Shown here in pieces: positions 29,453 to 38,982 of a DNA stretch of 64,000 nucleotides. The notes under the pieces are model-generated. The model ran no database searches, had not been told where the DNA came from, and saw only the letters and a program-made list of their open reading frames with translations. A program made the translations under genes and the position numbers. The stretch is from an uncultured Lachnospiraceae bacterium (lineage in GTDB: Bacteria; Bacillota; Clostridia; Lachnospirales; Lachnospiraceae), in the NCBI GenBank assembly GCA_946405185.1, contig CAMJGH010000005.1, forward strand, positions 1 to 64,000, given 5' to 3'. Each line of letters opens with the position of its first letter. Position 1 is the stretch's first letter.

Positions 29453-30808
29453 TCACCACCGGCAGACCGGCAGGTTCAGATACGTGGCGAGTGCTGCCAG
29501 TTCTTCGGCGGCATCCCCGAAGATGACGGCGTAGTGCGGCTCCCAGCCGTCCTTCACCGTCTCGCGGACCATGACGCCGGCATCGCCCGAAAGGTGCACC
29601 ACCGCGGAGGTGCCCAAAAACTGCTTCGGGCGGTCCAGGACTTCGCCTTCGGCGATGAGGAAGCGGAAGGTGCCGTCCGGCCTGCGGCCCACGCGGAAGA
29701 TTACGGCCTTTTCGCAGGTTTCGGTGCCAAACTCCATGGTGGGCCCGATGTGGCGGTTGCAGTGCTCGCCCACGCAGGCGCCGGTATCTTTCCGGGCCAG
29801 GCTGCAGGCGGCCGTGCCGCAGTGCCAGAAGGTGAGGGTGTTCTCCTCTTCGTCAAGCGATACCGGATCGCCGAAGAAAGCCGGGCGGCCGGTGAAGAAC
29901 TGCCCCAGCCACATGGACAGCGCGCCGTAGACATCCGCCTCACAGGAAGCGGCCACACCGGCGTCGTTTAACATGGCCAGCACCGCGCAGACGGGCGTGC
30001 CGTAATCGGTGAAGAAATCCGGCCAGCAGCGGGAGGCCAGGGCCCCCACGTGGTTTTTCTCCACAAATGTGCGGTAGCTGTGCACCAGCGCCGCAAAGTC
30101 GTGCCGGTTGTTTTCGGGCGTCTTTGCCAGCCCCGCCATACAGCCGTCCGCTTCCGCAAGGGCTGCCTGGACGGCCTCCTCCGGTGCCGCCTTCGCGTCG
30201 CGGATGAGTTCTCTGGCCTCCACGGTCAGCAGCCGCACGCCGAAGACGGACAGCAGTTCCGCGTCCAGCGCCCGGCCGAAGCCGAACCCCTGCGGGGTGT
30301 GCCCGATGGCCGCGAGCGTCAGGCCGTTCATGGCCTTGAGTGCTTTGGCGGCGCGGATGGCCGCGCCCAGTTCCTTCACGGTCCGCTCTTCTTCCGGCGT
30401 GCCGATGGTGTACACAAAGGGCTTGCCGAAGGCCGCCAGTGTGTTGCCGGCGGAATAGGCGCCCGTCAGGGAATTTAAGCGAAGCCGCCCGCCATCGCCC
30501 ACGACCGGCTCGCGCAGCGTCCATAAGACCACCGGCACATCCGGGAAGCGGTGCAGAATTTCAGACATGTACGCGCCGTTGGCAAAGGTGATGCCCTGGA
30601 CGATCAAAAGATCCGGCGTGACGGTGTCCAGAAACGCGTTCAGTTTGTCCAGGGACAGCAGCATTTCCGCGGGTACCTGCAGCTCGCCCGGCGCAGTCAG
30701 CGCCTGCAGGGCGTTAATGGAGCGCTCAAACAGATCCTGCGCGCTCGGCAGGTGGAACGTGGGCGCGCCTACCGGCAGGTAGGCGGCCTGAAAAGCGGTC
30801 TCTTTCAC
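29453..30808 (-). CDS. L-fucose/L-arabinose isomerase-family protein
   Basis: 451 aa; fucose-isomerase-like IQGITFANGAYMSEILHRFPDVPVVLWTLREP, HCNRHIGPTMEFG; 1 nt from the transaldolase gene. Confidence 0.7.
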   Translation of the reverse strand: MKETAFQAAYLPVGAPTFHLPSAQDLFERSINALQALTAPGELQVPAEMLLSLDKLNAFLDTVTPDLLIVQGITFANGAYMSEILHRFPDVPVVLWTLREPVVGDGGRLRLNSLTGAYSAGNTLAAFGKPFVYTIGTPEEERTVKELGAAIRAAKALKAMNGLTLAAIGHTPQGFGFGRALDAELLSVFGVRLLTVEARELIRDAKAAPEEAVQAALAEADGCMAGLAKTPENNRHDFAALVHSYRTFVEKNHVGALASRCWPDFFTDYGTPVCAVLAMLNDAGVAASCEADVYGALSMWLGQFFTGRPAFFGDPVSLDEEENTLTFWHCGTAACSLARKDTGACVGEHCNRHIGPTMEFGTETCEKAVIFRVGRRPDGTFRFLIAEGEVLDRPKQFLGTSAVVHLSGDAGVMVRETVKDGWEPHYAVIFGDAAEELAALATYLNLPVCRW

Positions 30809-30809
30809 G

Positions 30810-31496
30810 TCAGTTGCCCTCCGTGTGATCCCACGCGTCGATGAAGGTCTCGATGCCCTGGCGCGTGTAGGGGTGCTTCATGGAATCCTGGTAGACGGCC
30901 AGGCCGGCGGTCACGATGTCCGCGCCGGCCACGGCGCAGTCCACGATCTGCTTGGGGGTGCGCACGGCCGCGCAGATGATCTGGGTCTTGCCGTAGTACC
31001 CGTAGTTCTTGTAGATGTCCACGATATCCTTGATGTAGCGGCGGCAGTCTTCGCCGTTGGCTTCCTTCCAGCCGATGAACGGCGAGACGAAAGCGAAGCC
31101 GTTCTTGGCCGGCAGAATGGCCTGGGCGGCCGAGAAGACCAGCGTCACGTTGGTGCGGATGGTCATGTCCTCCAGGCGTCTGGCCGCCTCGATGCCGGCC
31201 TCGGTGCAGGGGATCTTGATGGCAAAGTTCGGGCAGATGCCGGCCAGCTTCACGGCTTCTTTGACCATCTCGTCCGCCTCGGTGATGTGGGGGTTGACTT
31301 CCACGGACACCGGGAACTTTTCAAACCCGACCAGGTTTTTCTCCTCGATGAAGGCCGCGATGTCCTTGATGGCGGTCAGGAACGGCTTGCCCGAGAGCAT
31401 GATGTGCTTGGGGTTGGTGGTGACGCCGTCGATGCCGAAGGTGTCGTAGGCATAGCGGATCTCGTCCATTTTGGCGCTGTCAAGAAAGTATTTCAT
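30810..31496 (-). CDS. Transaldolase / fructose-6-phosphate aldolase-like protein (divergent)
   Basis: MKYFLDSAKMDEIRYAYDTFGIDGVTTNPKHI, IKIPCTEAG, NVTLVFSAAQAI, FVSPFIGW. Confidence 0.85.
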   Translation of the reverse strand: MKYFLDSAKMDEIRYAYDTFGIDGVTTNPKHIMLSGKPFLTAIKDIAAFIEEKNLVGFEKFPVSVEVNPHITEADEMVKEAVKLAGICPNFAIKIPCTEAGIEAARRLEDMTIRTNVTLVFSAAQAILPAKNGFAFVSPFIGWKEANGEDCRRYIKDIVDIYKNYGYYGKTQIICAAVRTPKQIVDCAVAGADIVTAGLAVYQDSMKHPYTRQGIETFIDAWDHTEGN

Positions 31497-31517
31497 GTTG
31501 TTTTCCTTTCTTTTGGG

Positions 31518-31559
31518 GGATCCTTCGACTCGGCCTTGCAGGCCTCGCTCAGGATGACA
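31518..31559. repeat. TCATCCTGAGCGA-type repeat, copy 2 (inverted orientation)
   Basis: GGATCCTTCGACTCGGCCTTGCAGGCCTCGCTCAGGATGACA. Confidence 0.75.
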
Positions 31560-31587
31560 TGACTGCGAGCCGGATGATGACTCTTAT

Positions 31588-31622
31588 GTCATCCTGAGCG
31601 AGCGCAGCGAGTCGAAGGATCT
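31588..31622. repeat. TCATCCTGAGCGA-type repeat, copy 3
   Basis: GTCATCCTGAGCGAGCGCAGCGAGTCGAAGGATCT. Confidence 0.75.
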
Positions 31623-31633
31623 CCTGTATATTT

Positions 31634-33637
31634 TTATATATTGTGTAATCCCAAACTTACAAAAGCTGTCGGCAGCGCATCCTCTGCCGTCTTCCGCACA
31701 AACACCGGGATCTTTCCGATGGGCGCTTCCACGGTGAAAACACCGCCGCGGTACTCTTCTCCGCTCCACAGATGCACCCACTCATCTTCCGGCAGGTACA
31801 CCTGGCGGGTGACGGCGCCCGGCCGCAGCACGGGGGCCACCAGGATGTCCCGGCCCAGCAGGTACTCGGTCTTTTCCGTATACGCCTGCGGCTCGTCGTA
31901 GTGGTAGAACAGCGGGCGCATGACGGGCACGCCGTGTGCGACGGCTTCTGCCTCACAGGCTTTGCGGTACGGCGCCAGCGCCGTGAACCACCGCACACAC
32001 CGGGCCAGGTGCTTCTTCAGGGCATCCGCCTCGCCGCACAGCGCATCGGCCCCGGCGTTTTCATCCAGCAGATGGACGTTGCGGACGGGCTGGTTGCCTT
32101 CGTGCGACCGGAAGACCGGCGAGAAGGCGCACATCTCCTCCCAGCGCAAGAGCAGCTCCGGCGTGCGCGTCATGCACTCGTTGGTGGTGTAGCCGCCCAC
32201 GTCCGAGTGGGCCATGGGATAGCCGCTCATGCCAAGCGAGAGCGTGGCCGGGATGACCGACGGCAGGCCGTCGTCCACCGACCAGTCCACGTGCTGGTCG
32301 CCGGTCCACATCATGCAGCAGTCGGCGATGCTGCCGGTAAAGCCCGCGCGCATGAAAAAGAAGATCTCATCGGTCAGGCCGCTCTCTTCCACTGCCTCGC
32401 GGTTGAGCTTCGCCCACAGTGCGGGCCAGAGGTTGTGCATCTCTTCGGCGCTCTGCCCGGAGTGCAGCACGCAGTCCGTGGGCAGATATTCACCGAAATC
32501 CGCCATCCAGCCGGACAGGCCGATGCCGATCATGTTCTCTTTGATATCATTCTTGTACCACTCCCAGGCGGCCGGGTTGGTGAAGTCCACCATGGCAGCG
32601 GGGAAGGTGGTGATGGTCACCAGGTAATCCTCGCCCGCGGCGTTCTTCACGCAGTACCCCTTGGCGGAAGCCTCTTTGTACAGGCCTTTTTCCAGCGCCA
32701 GGAAGGGGTTGATGTACCCCAGGAACCGCACGCCTTCCGCCTTCCACGCCTGGATCTTCTCCGGCAGGTCATGGTAGAGTTCGCGGTCGTATTCCCAGTT
32801 CCACATCACCTGGTAGCCGAAGGCAGTCTTGCGGCAGCCACACCAGTCCTGCGACCAGATGCCAACGAGCGGCACACCGGCGGCTTTGGCGGTGTCGATG
32901 GCCTCCTGAACGGACTCGGTGCCGCGCTGCCTCGCGATGATGGCGCCTTCGGACACCCACGCGGGGATGGGCCGGCGGTGGCCGAAGAAATCCGCCTGTA
33001 CCGCGGAGAGTTCTTCAAACGAGCCGGCCGTCCGGCACAGGATGACGGGCGGCTCCTCGGTGAGGATGGTCACCTGCCCGGGCACGGTGAAGTCAAACTC
33101 CGTGTAGCGGGTGGTGTCCACGTGAACGAACGTTTTGTCCGAGCAGACAAAGGTGGGCTGCACGTAGTAGGATTCGTACTCGGAAAACGGAAGAACAGTC
33201 TGGTCGTCGTACGTGCCGGCGGCCAGCTTCTCTTTTTTGGCCGCGATGCGGCGCTCGTTCTGATGCTCGGCGGTAAAGACGCGCACCTTCTGGCCGGCCA
33301 GGTCAAATTCCGAGTACGTCTCGCCGCACCCGTAAAAGTGCGTGTCTTCCGGCACGCGGAAGGTGACGCGGAAGCGGTTGGCCTCACTCCCCTCCTCCGG
33401 GATCAGCCGGAAAAGTTCGCCGTCCCGGGCGATCTGCACGACACTCAGATATCCGGTTTTGGCCTCTTCGTCCGTCCAGACAGACTCCGCCCCGCCGGGA
33501 TACTCCCGCATGCCCCGAAACGTCAGGGCATGCTCAAAAGACCAGTCGCAGCGGTAGTCAAAACTGCCCTTGGTCATGGTGAAACGGTCGGCAGCGCGGC
33601 CGACCGTGATATGAACCTGTTCAGAAAAAGGAAACAT
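31634..33637 (-). CDS. GH31 glycoside hydrolase, sulfoquinovosidase (YihQ)-like
   Basis: RQRGTESVQ, IWSQDWCGCRKTAFGYQVMWNW, GLSGWMADFGEYLPTDCVLHSG, FFMRAGFTGS, MWTGDQHVDWSVDDGLPSVIPATLSLGMSG, HSDVGGYTT: matches the recalled YihQ motif series. Confidence 0.8.
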   Translation of the reverse strand: MFPFSEQVHITVGRAADRFTMTKGSFDYRCDWSFEHALTFRGMREYPGGAESVWTDEEAKTGYLSVVQIARDGELFRLIPEEGSEANRFRVTFRVPEDTHFYGCGETYSEFDLAGQKVRVFTAEHQNERRIAAKKEKLAAGTYDDQTVLPFSEYESYYVQPTFVCSDKTFVHVDTTRYTEFDFTVPGQVTILTEEPPVILCRTAGSFEELSAVQADFFGHRRPIPAWVSEGAIIARQRGTESVQEAIDTAKAAGVPLVGIWSQDWCGCRKTAFGYQVMWNWEYDRELYHDLPEKIQAWKAEGVRFLGYINPFLALEKGLYKEASAKGYCVKNAAGEDYLVTITTFPAAMVDFTNPAAWEWYKNDIKENMIGIGLSGWMADFGEYLPTDCVLHSGQSAEEMHNLWPALWAKLNREAVEESGLTDEIFFFMRAGFTGSIADCCMMWTGDQHVDWSVDDGLPSVIPATLSLGMSGYPMAHSDVGGYTTNECMTRTPELLLRWEEMCAFSPVFRSHEGNQPVRNVHLLDENAGADALCGEADALKKHLARCVRWFTALAPYRKACEAEAVAHGVPVMRPLFYHYDEPQAYTEKTEYLLGRDILVAPVLRPGAVTRQVYLPEDEWVHLWSGEEYRGGVFTVEAPIGKIPVFVRKTAEDALPTAFVSLGLHNI

Positions 33638-33699
33638 GTTATCCCCCCCCAAGAGAAAACATCACAGGGATTGTAGCACAGAACAGCGAAAAAGGCGAC

Positions 33700-36600
33700 T
33701 CACCGTTCGATTCCGTAGATGTCTTTTTCGGTATCGGAGAGTTCGGCGCCGTGCAGGAAGGCTTCTCCCTTGCGGCGCAGGTCATCCACCGTGTAGCGGG
33801 GGAAGCACCAGAGGCGGCTGACGGTGGTGCCGGACTCGTCCGGCACACGCGCCTGCGAGATGAGCAGGCGGCTGTCCGGTGAGTAGGCCAGCACCCCCTG
33901 CGTGCAGGCAATGCCGGTCCATTCGGACAGGTCGATGATGTTGAGCGCATCGTCCAGCTGCAGGATGAGTTCTCCGTCCGCAAACGTCCACCGCACGCGG
34001 TCCGCGTAGGAAATGTCATAGTAATCGATCTCCTGCCCGCCGGCAAACACGCCGGTCACCGCTTCACGGCGATCCAGCCGGAAACTGGTGAGGGCCAGCA
34101 GCAACAACGGCTCTTTCTCCCCCGTCTGGGCAGCTGATGCCAGCTTCAGGGCAATGATCGTGGCGTCCGGCTCCGTATGCATGTAGCGGGGCGTCCCGTC
34201 CATGGCGTAGGCGAAGACGTCCGTCTGGCTGCCAAGCACCACGGTGTCCGCTTCCGCCAGCGCGTCCGCCGTCACGGCCTGAGCCGGGAACTCCTCCGGG
34301 ATCACCCACTCGCCCACATCAAACCGGTACCACCCGGCCCGGCGCTCCGTCTCTTCATAGGAACTGTCCCGGACGATGAGGGAGAGGATGGAACCGTCCT
34401 CCGACGCCCGGCACTCCACCACATCCCAGGAAGCGGCCGGCACCAGCGCTGTGGGCACTTCGACGGCCTCTCCCGCCGTGATGTTTCCGTCAGTGCCGAC
34501 CGTCAGCGGGATGAGCGCCCACGGTTTGCCGTAATCCGTTGTCAGCGCCCAGATCTCCTGCCCGCGGCACACATACGCACCGACAGACGTGACCCCCAGC
34601 TCTTCTTTCAGCCGGTAAGGCTCTGAGCACTCTCCCGTCTCCGCATTCACCGTGACCAGACCGTTCTCACCCGACCAGGCGCTGCTCACTACCGCCTGAC
34701 CGCCCAAGATCCCCTCAAAGGCATATCTGTACCGGGAGATACCCTCCACAGTGACAGTCTGTTCGCAGCGGCGCTCCGTAAGGCTGTACAGATCCAGCAT
34801 CACGGTATCCGCCGCCCGGTCCGCGCGGGCAACCACCAGCGTATCGCCTGACACGGCCGTGTTTTCGGGTTTCATGTAATCGTAAGGAAGACCGTCCGCA
34901 AAGGCCTCCCCCTCTTCATCCACCAGCACCTCAAAAACCTGAAGCTTATCTTCCGTCATGGCTACGAACCCTGCCTGGTCCGCTGCATTGTAGAAGAAAG
35001 ATGCCTTTAGGATCTCCTTGTCGAAGCACGGCTGACTGTAGAGTTCTTCCTGCTCCATGCGGAACCCGCAGATGGTTCCGTCGGCCAGCATGGCCAGAAA
35101 CCCGTCACCGCTGGCATAAGACCCCGCTCCCACGAGGGGTGCCGTCAGACGGTCGTACTCAAACAGAACCCCGTCGGCTGTGTCAAACGAATACACCTCG
35201 TCGGCATACAGGCACCAGAGCAGTTCCCTCTCTGTCCCGGCGGTATCTGTATAGTGCGTCACGCCCAGCGAATTCTCCGCGTTCCGGTAATTAAGCCCGG
35301 ACGAGGACATGGTGCTGTGCCAGAGGAGGTCCCCGGTGCGGTCATCAACGCACAGGACTTCCCCCTTCATCTCCTTGGTGACCGTCAGATAATCCAGCAT
35401 CACATAGGAGCCGCCGTTGCCTGCCTGTGCACCGAAGATGACCATCCGGTGCCCGTCCAGCGCCTTCATGCCGCCGATCTGCGCCAGCTCCACGGGCAGC
35501 GGGATCTCCGAGAAGATGCCGCTCTCCAGATCCAGCCGGCGCATGACGGGGTGGTCCACGCCGGCCTCCGACCAGTCGGTCTGGAAGAAAAGGGCATCCT
35601 GGTCTTTGGTGAGGGCGAAGGCGTCGAGCGCCAGGCCTTCATACGGCAGCACTTCCGACTGCCAGGCGACCGAACCATTGGCCGGATCCAGCCGGTCGAT
35701 CCAGAGGTTCCCCCCCTCGGCGCTGTACGTTTTAACGCAGACGTACAGACCGGTATTGCTCAGATACCACCGGAAGGTGGATCGGAGGCCGCCGATCCGC
35801 TCATCCGCCCCTCCGTCAAAGCGCCAGACGATCTCTCCCGTTTTCGCGTCTGCCGCGATCAGTTCCGTCTCGCCGGACAGCAGCACAAGAAGCGTGTCCC
35901 CGTCCCGGAAAAAGCGGATGCCGGTAAGTTTATGGCCGGTTTCCAGCGTAAACCGTTCCCGGTGTTCCAGCAGGTCCCACCCGGCCGCATGGCCGGTGCT
36001 ATCGTAAGCGCAGAGGATCCTCTCTGTCTGGTCCACCGCAAAATTCCCGATGTAGCCGCTCATGGTCACATCCCACACCGCCGCTTCCCGGTCGGTATCC
36101 GCGCTGGTCGGGACCACGTAAGCATTCACCGCCCGCGACAGCGCATACTCCGCTAACGGCACGTACGGCCAATCCGGGCGGGATGAGCCGGGCAGCGCCT
36201 CCATGGCCAGTTCCACGGCCAGCACCCGGTCCTCGCTTCCCAGTGCCTTGATGGCTTCATTGGCCAGGTAGACCGACTGATTCCGGCGGGCCTGCGAGAG
36301 GTTCTCCTCCGCCTGCTGCCAGTTGGCCTCCGCCTGCAGGCGGTTCTGTTCGGAAAGGGCGTTATTCTGCTGGGCCAGCTGGTAGTTGGCCTCCGCGCGC
36401 TCATACTGCGTCCGGATCTGCGCGTTGCTCCAGATCAGATACCCGATGGCGATGGCCGCCAGTGCGCCGATGACGGAGGCCAGCGCCGTGATCCGCCGCC
36501 TCTTATACTGTCTGGCGCGCATGACCAGCTCGTCATACGAACAGCCTAAAAGCGCCGCGGCCAGCCGCGGGATCTCGGTCTTGTGCGCCGTCTTCAGGTC

Positions 36601-37056
36601 GCGGTAATCGCACGAAAGCGGCTCGAACACGCGCGTCACCTCGTGGGACACACCGTCTTCATCCGTCTCCGTGACCACTTCTTCGCGCAGGATCTGCGGG
36701 ATCACATCGTTCGGCTCCCCGTCCACCAGGACCGTCAGCACCCGGCTGCGCTCGTGCGTTTCCAGGAACCTGGCGATCTCGCGCGGCACCCAGGTGGAGA
36801 GCTTGGTGGACGATGAGCAGATGACGATCAGGTACTCCGCATCCTCCAGCGCGTACGCGATGTCGCGGTTCAGGTCGCTGGTGATGGGGAGTTCCTCCTG
36901 GTCGCGGAAGATCCGCTCGATCTTCTGTTTTCCCGTTTTTTCGCGGATGGGTTTCGGCACGCGGAAATGCTCCAGCCGGTGCTGGATATCCTTGGCCACG
37001 GCGATGTCCGCCGGCGCGTGCTTGTAGGAAATAAAGGCGTTGTAATGAAGAGGCAT
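33700..37056 (-). CDS. TIR-domain / transmembrane / coiled-coil / beta-propeller-like protein
   Basis: N-terminal YNAFISYKHAPAD...SSSTKLSTWVPREIARFLE (TIR with WVxxEI Glu), TM (ITALASVIGALAAIAIGYLIW), coiled coil, then WD40/PQQ-like repeats. Confidence 0.8.
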   Translation of the reverse strand: MPLHYNAFISYKHAPADIAVAKDIQHRLEHFRVPKPIREKTGKQKIERIFRDQEELPITSDLNRDIAYALEDAEYLIVICSSSTKLSTWVPREIARFLETHERSRVLTVLVDGEPNDVIPQILREEVVTETDEDGVSHEVTRVFEPLSCDYRDLKTAHKTEIPRLAAALLGCSYDELVMRARQYKRRRITALASVIGALAAIAIGYLIWSNAQIRTQYERAEANYQLAQQNNALSEQNRLQAEANWQQAEENLSQARRNQSVYLANEAIKALGSEDRVLAVELAMEALPGSSRPDWPYVPLAEYALSRAVNAYVVPTSADTDREAAVWDVTMSGYIGNFAVDQTERILCAYDSTGHAAGWDLLEHRERFTLETGHKLTGIRFFRDGDTLLVLLSGETELIAADAKTGEIVWRFDGGADERIGGLRSTFRWYLSNTGLYVCVKTYSAEGGNLWIDRLDPANGSVAWQSEVLPYEGLALDAFALTKDQDALFFQTDWSEAGVDHPVMRRLDLESGIFSEIPLPVELAQIGGMKALDGHRMVIFGAQAGNGGSYVMLDYLTVTKEMKGEVLCVDDRTGDLLWHSTMSSSGLNYRNAENSLGVTHYTDTAGTERELLWCLYADEVYSFDTADGVLFEYDRLTAPLVGAGSYASGDGFLAMLADGTICGFRMEQEELYSQPCFDKEILKASFFYNAADQAGFVAMTEDKLQVFEVLVDEEGEAFADGLPYDYMKPENTAVSGDTLVVARADRAADTVMLDLYSLTERRCEQTVTVEGISRYRYAFEGILGGQAVVSSAWSGENGLVTVNAETGECSEPYRLKEELGVTSVGAYVCRGQEIWALTTDYGKPWALIPLTVGTDGNITAGEAVEVPTALVPAASWDVVECRASEDGSILSLIVRDSSYEETERRAGWYRFDVGEWVIPEEFPAQAVTADALAEADTVVLGSQTDVFAYAMDGTPRYMHTEPDATIIALKLASAAQTGEKEPLLLLALTSFRLDRREAVTGVFAGGQEIDYYDISYADRVRWTFADGELILQLDDALNIIDLSEWTGIACTQGVLAYSPDSRLLISQARVPDESGTTVSRLWCFPRYTVDDLRRKGEAFLHGAELSDTEKDIYGIER

Positions 37057-37101
37057 GGTCAGACCCCCCGGCGGCAGTCCGGCCGCCCGTTATCTGCTGT
37101 T

Positions 37102-37302
37102 TCAGATGAGCTCTGTCAGGATATCGATGGCATCGTCAATGGCATCAAGCGCCTCGGTGAGGGCATCGAGCGTTTCGTCCGGCTCCGGCATGTCCTCCGC
37201 CGTGATCCGCGCCAGAGAGGCTTTTACCTCGCGCAGGGTTTCCAGGTTTTCTCGGACAGCGTCGGCCGTGCCGGACGAGCCGGGTATTTTACGGATGGGC
37301 AT
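37102..37302 (-). CDS. Small acidic helical protein
   Basis: 66 aa, MPIRKIPGSSGTADAVRENLETLREVKASLARITAEDMPEPDETLDALTEALDAIDDAIDILTELI; codirectional and just upstream of the TIR gene. Confidence 0.5.
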   Translation of the reverse strand: MPIRKIPGSSGTADAVRENLETLREVKASLARITAEDMPEPDETLDALTEALDAIDDAIDILTELI

Positions 37303-37356
37303 AAGGGTACCTCCTTTTCGGTGCCGCCGTCAGGAACAGCGCGGTCACCGGTTCTG

Positions 37357-38199
37357 TCATGCGTTTCCTCCCGTCAGACGCCCGGCCAGGCAGCACAGCC
37401 CGAAGGCCAGGGCGTCCACCGCCACGATGGTCGCCCCGACCGGCGTTTCCGCCAGGATCGAGACAACGATCCCCACAAACGCGCAGACCACCGACAGGAC
37501 GGCCGCGCAGATAGTCACTTTTTTGAAGCTGCCAAACAGGCGCATGGCCGAGAGCGCCGGGAAGATCACCAGCGCCGAGATCAGCAGCGACCCCACCAGG
37601 TTCATGGCCAGCACGATGATCACCGCCACGATGACGGCGATCAGCAGGTGGTACTTGTCCGCCGGGGTGCCGGCCGCCTGCGCGAAGGTCTCATCGAACG
37701 TGACCGCAAAGATCTTGTTATAGAATAGCACAAACAGGGCCACGACGAGAAGCCCCAGCCCGGCGCAGAGCCAGACATCGCTTTTTTTGAGCGTCAGGAT
37801 GGAGGTGGAGCCGAACAGCGTGCTGCAGACATCCCCCGAAACGTTGCCGGAGGTGGGAAACACATTCATCAAAAGATAACCGAAGGCCAGCGCGCCCACC
37901 GAGATCATGGCGATGGCGGCATCCCCCTGCACCTTGGCCTTGCCGCCGGTGCGCAAGAGCAGCACCGCGGAAAGCACGGTGACCGGCAGCACCACCAGCA
38001 TGTTGTTGGTCAGCCGCAGCACCGCCGCGATGGCCATGGCGCCGAAGGCCACGTGCGAGAGCCCGTCGCCGATGAACGAAAACCGCCGCAGCACCAGCGT
38101 GACGCCGAGGAGCGACGCGCACAGCGCGATCAGCACGCCCACGATCATGGCATAGCGCACGAACGGATACTGCAGATAAAAAACAAGCTTTTCGATCAT
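37357..38199 (-). CDS. znuB: Zinc/manganese ABC transporter permease
   Basis: ABC-3 family: FVRYAMIVGVLIALCASLLGVTLVLRRFSFIGDGLSHVAFGAMAIA. Confidence 0.9.
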   Translation of the reverse strand: MIEKLVFYLQYPFVRYAMIVGVLIALCASLLGVTLVLRRFSFIGDGLSHVAFGAMAIAAVLRLTNNMLVVLPVTVLSAVLLLRTGGKAKVQGDAAIAMISVGALAFGYLLMNVFPTSGNVSGDVCSTLFGSTSILTLKKSDVWLCAGLGLLVVALFVLFYNKIFAVTFDETFAQAAGTPADKYHLLIAVIVAVIIVLAMNLVGSLLISALVIFPALSAMRLFGSFKKVTICAAVLSVVCAFVGIVVSILAETPVGATIVAVDALAFGLCCLAGRLTGGNA

Positions 38200-38927
38200 G
38201 CCAGCACCCCGCTTTCCGCCGCCTGCGCCTTCTGAAAGGCGATGAAGAGCTGCCCGGCATCGCTTTTCAGATACTCCTCGCGCGTGCCGAAGAACACCTC
38301 CGACCCGATGTGCAGGATGTGGCTCGCGTAGCGCACGGCCGCCGCGATGTCGTGGCTGATCTGAATGATGGTCACCCCCTCCTTGTTCAGCCGCTCGATG
38401 AGTGCATACATCTCCGCCGTCACGTGCGGGTCCAGCCCCGCCACCGGCTCATCAAGCAGCAGGACTTTCCGGGCGGCGCACAGCGCGCGCGCCAGCAGCA
38501 CCCGCTGCTGCTGCCCGCCGGAGAGCTCCCGGTAGCACTTATCCGCCAGGTCCGTTAACCCCATGCGCTCCATGTTCTCTGCCGCCAGCGCCTTCTCCGC
38601 ACGGTTGTAAAACGGACGAAGACCGCACCTCCCCTGGCAGCCGGACAGCACGATCTCCTTGACGGAGGCCGGAAAATCCCGCTGCACCATGGTCTGCTGC
38701 GGCAGATACCCTATCTCACGGCGCGAGACGCCGTCACCGAAGACAATGGTCCCGGCTTTCGGCGCCTGCAGCGACAACAGTGTTTTCATCAGCGTGCTCT
38801 TGCCCGAACCGTTCTCGCCGACGATGCACAGATAGTCGCCGGCGTTCACCGTAAAGTTCAGGTCTTCCACGATGATCCCGCCGTCCGGATACCCGAGGGC
38901 GAGATGGCTGGCTTGTAAAATGCTCAT
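38196..38927 (-). CDS. znuC: Zinc/manganese ABC transporter ATP-binding protein
   Basis: GENGSGKSTLMKTLL Walker A, LSGGQQQRVLLARAL signature. Confidence 0.9.
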   Translation of the reverse strand: MSILQASHLALGYPDGGIIVEDLNFTVNAGDYLCIVGENGSGKSTLMKTLLSLQAPKAGTIVFGDGVSRREIGYLPQQTMVQRDFPASVKEIVLSGCQGRCGLRPFYNRAEKALAAENMERMGLTDLADKCYRELSGGQQQRVLLARALCAARKVLLLDEPVAGLDPHVTAEMYALIERLNKEGVTIIQISHDIAAAVRYASHILHIGSEVFFGTREEYLKSDAGQLFIAFQKAQAAESGVLA

Positions 38928-38982
38928 GCCTGCCTCTTTCTTTTTTCAGGGGAGCCGGCGTTTCCTGCCGGTTCCCGCTGCC

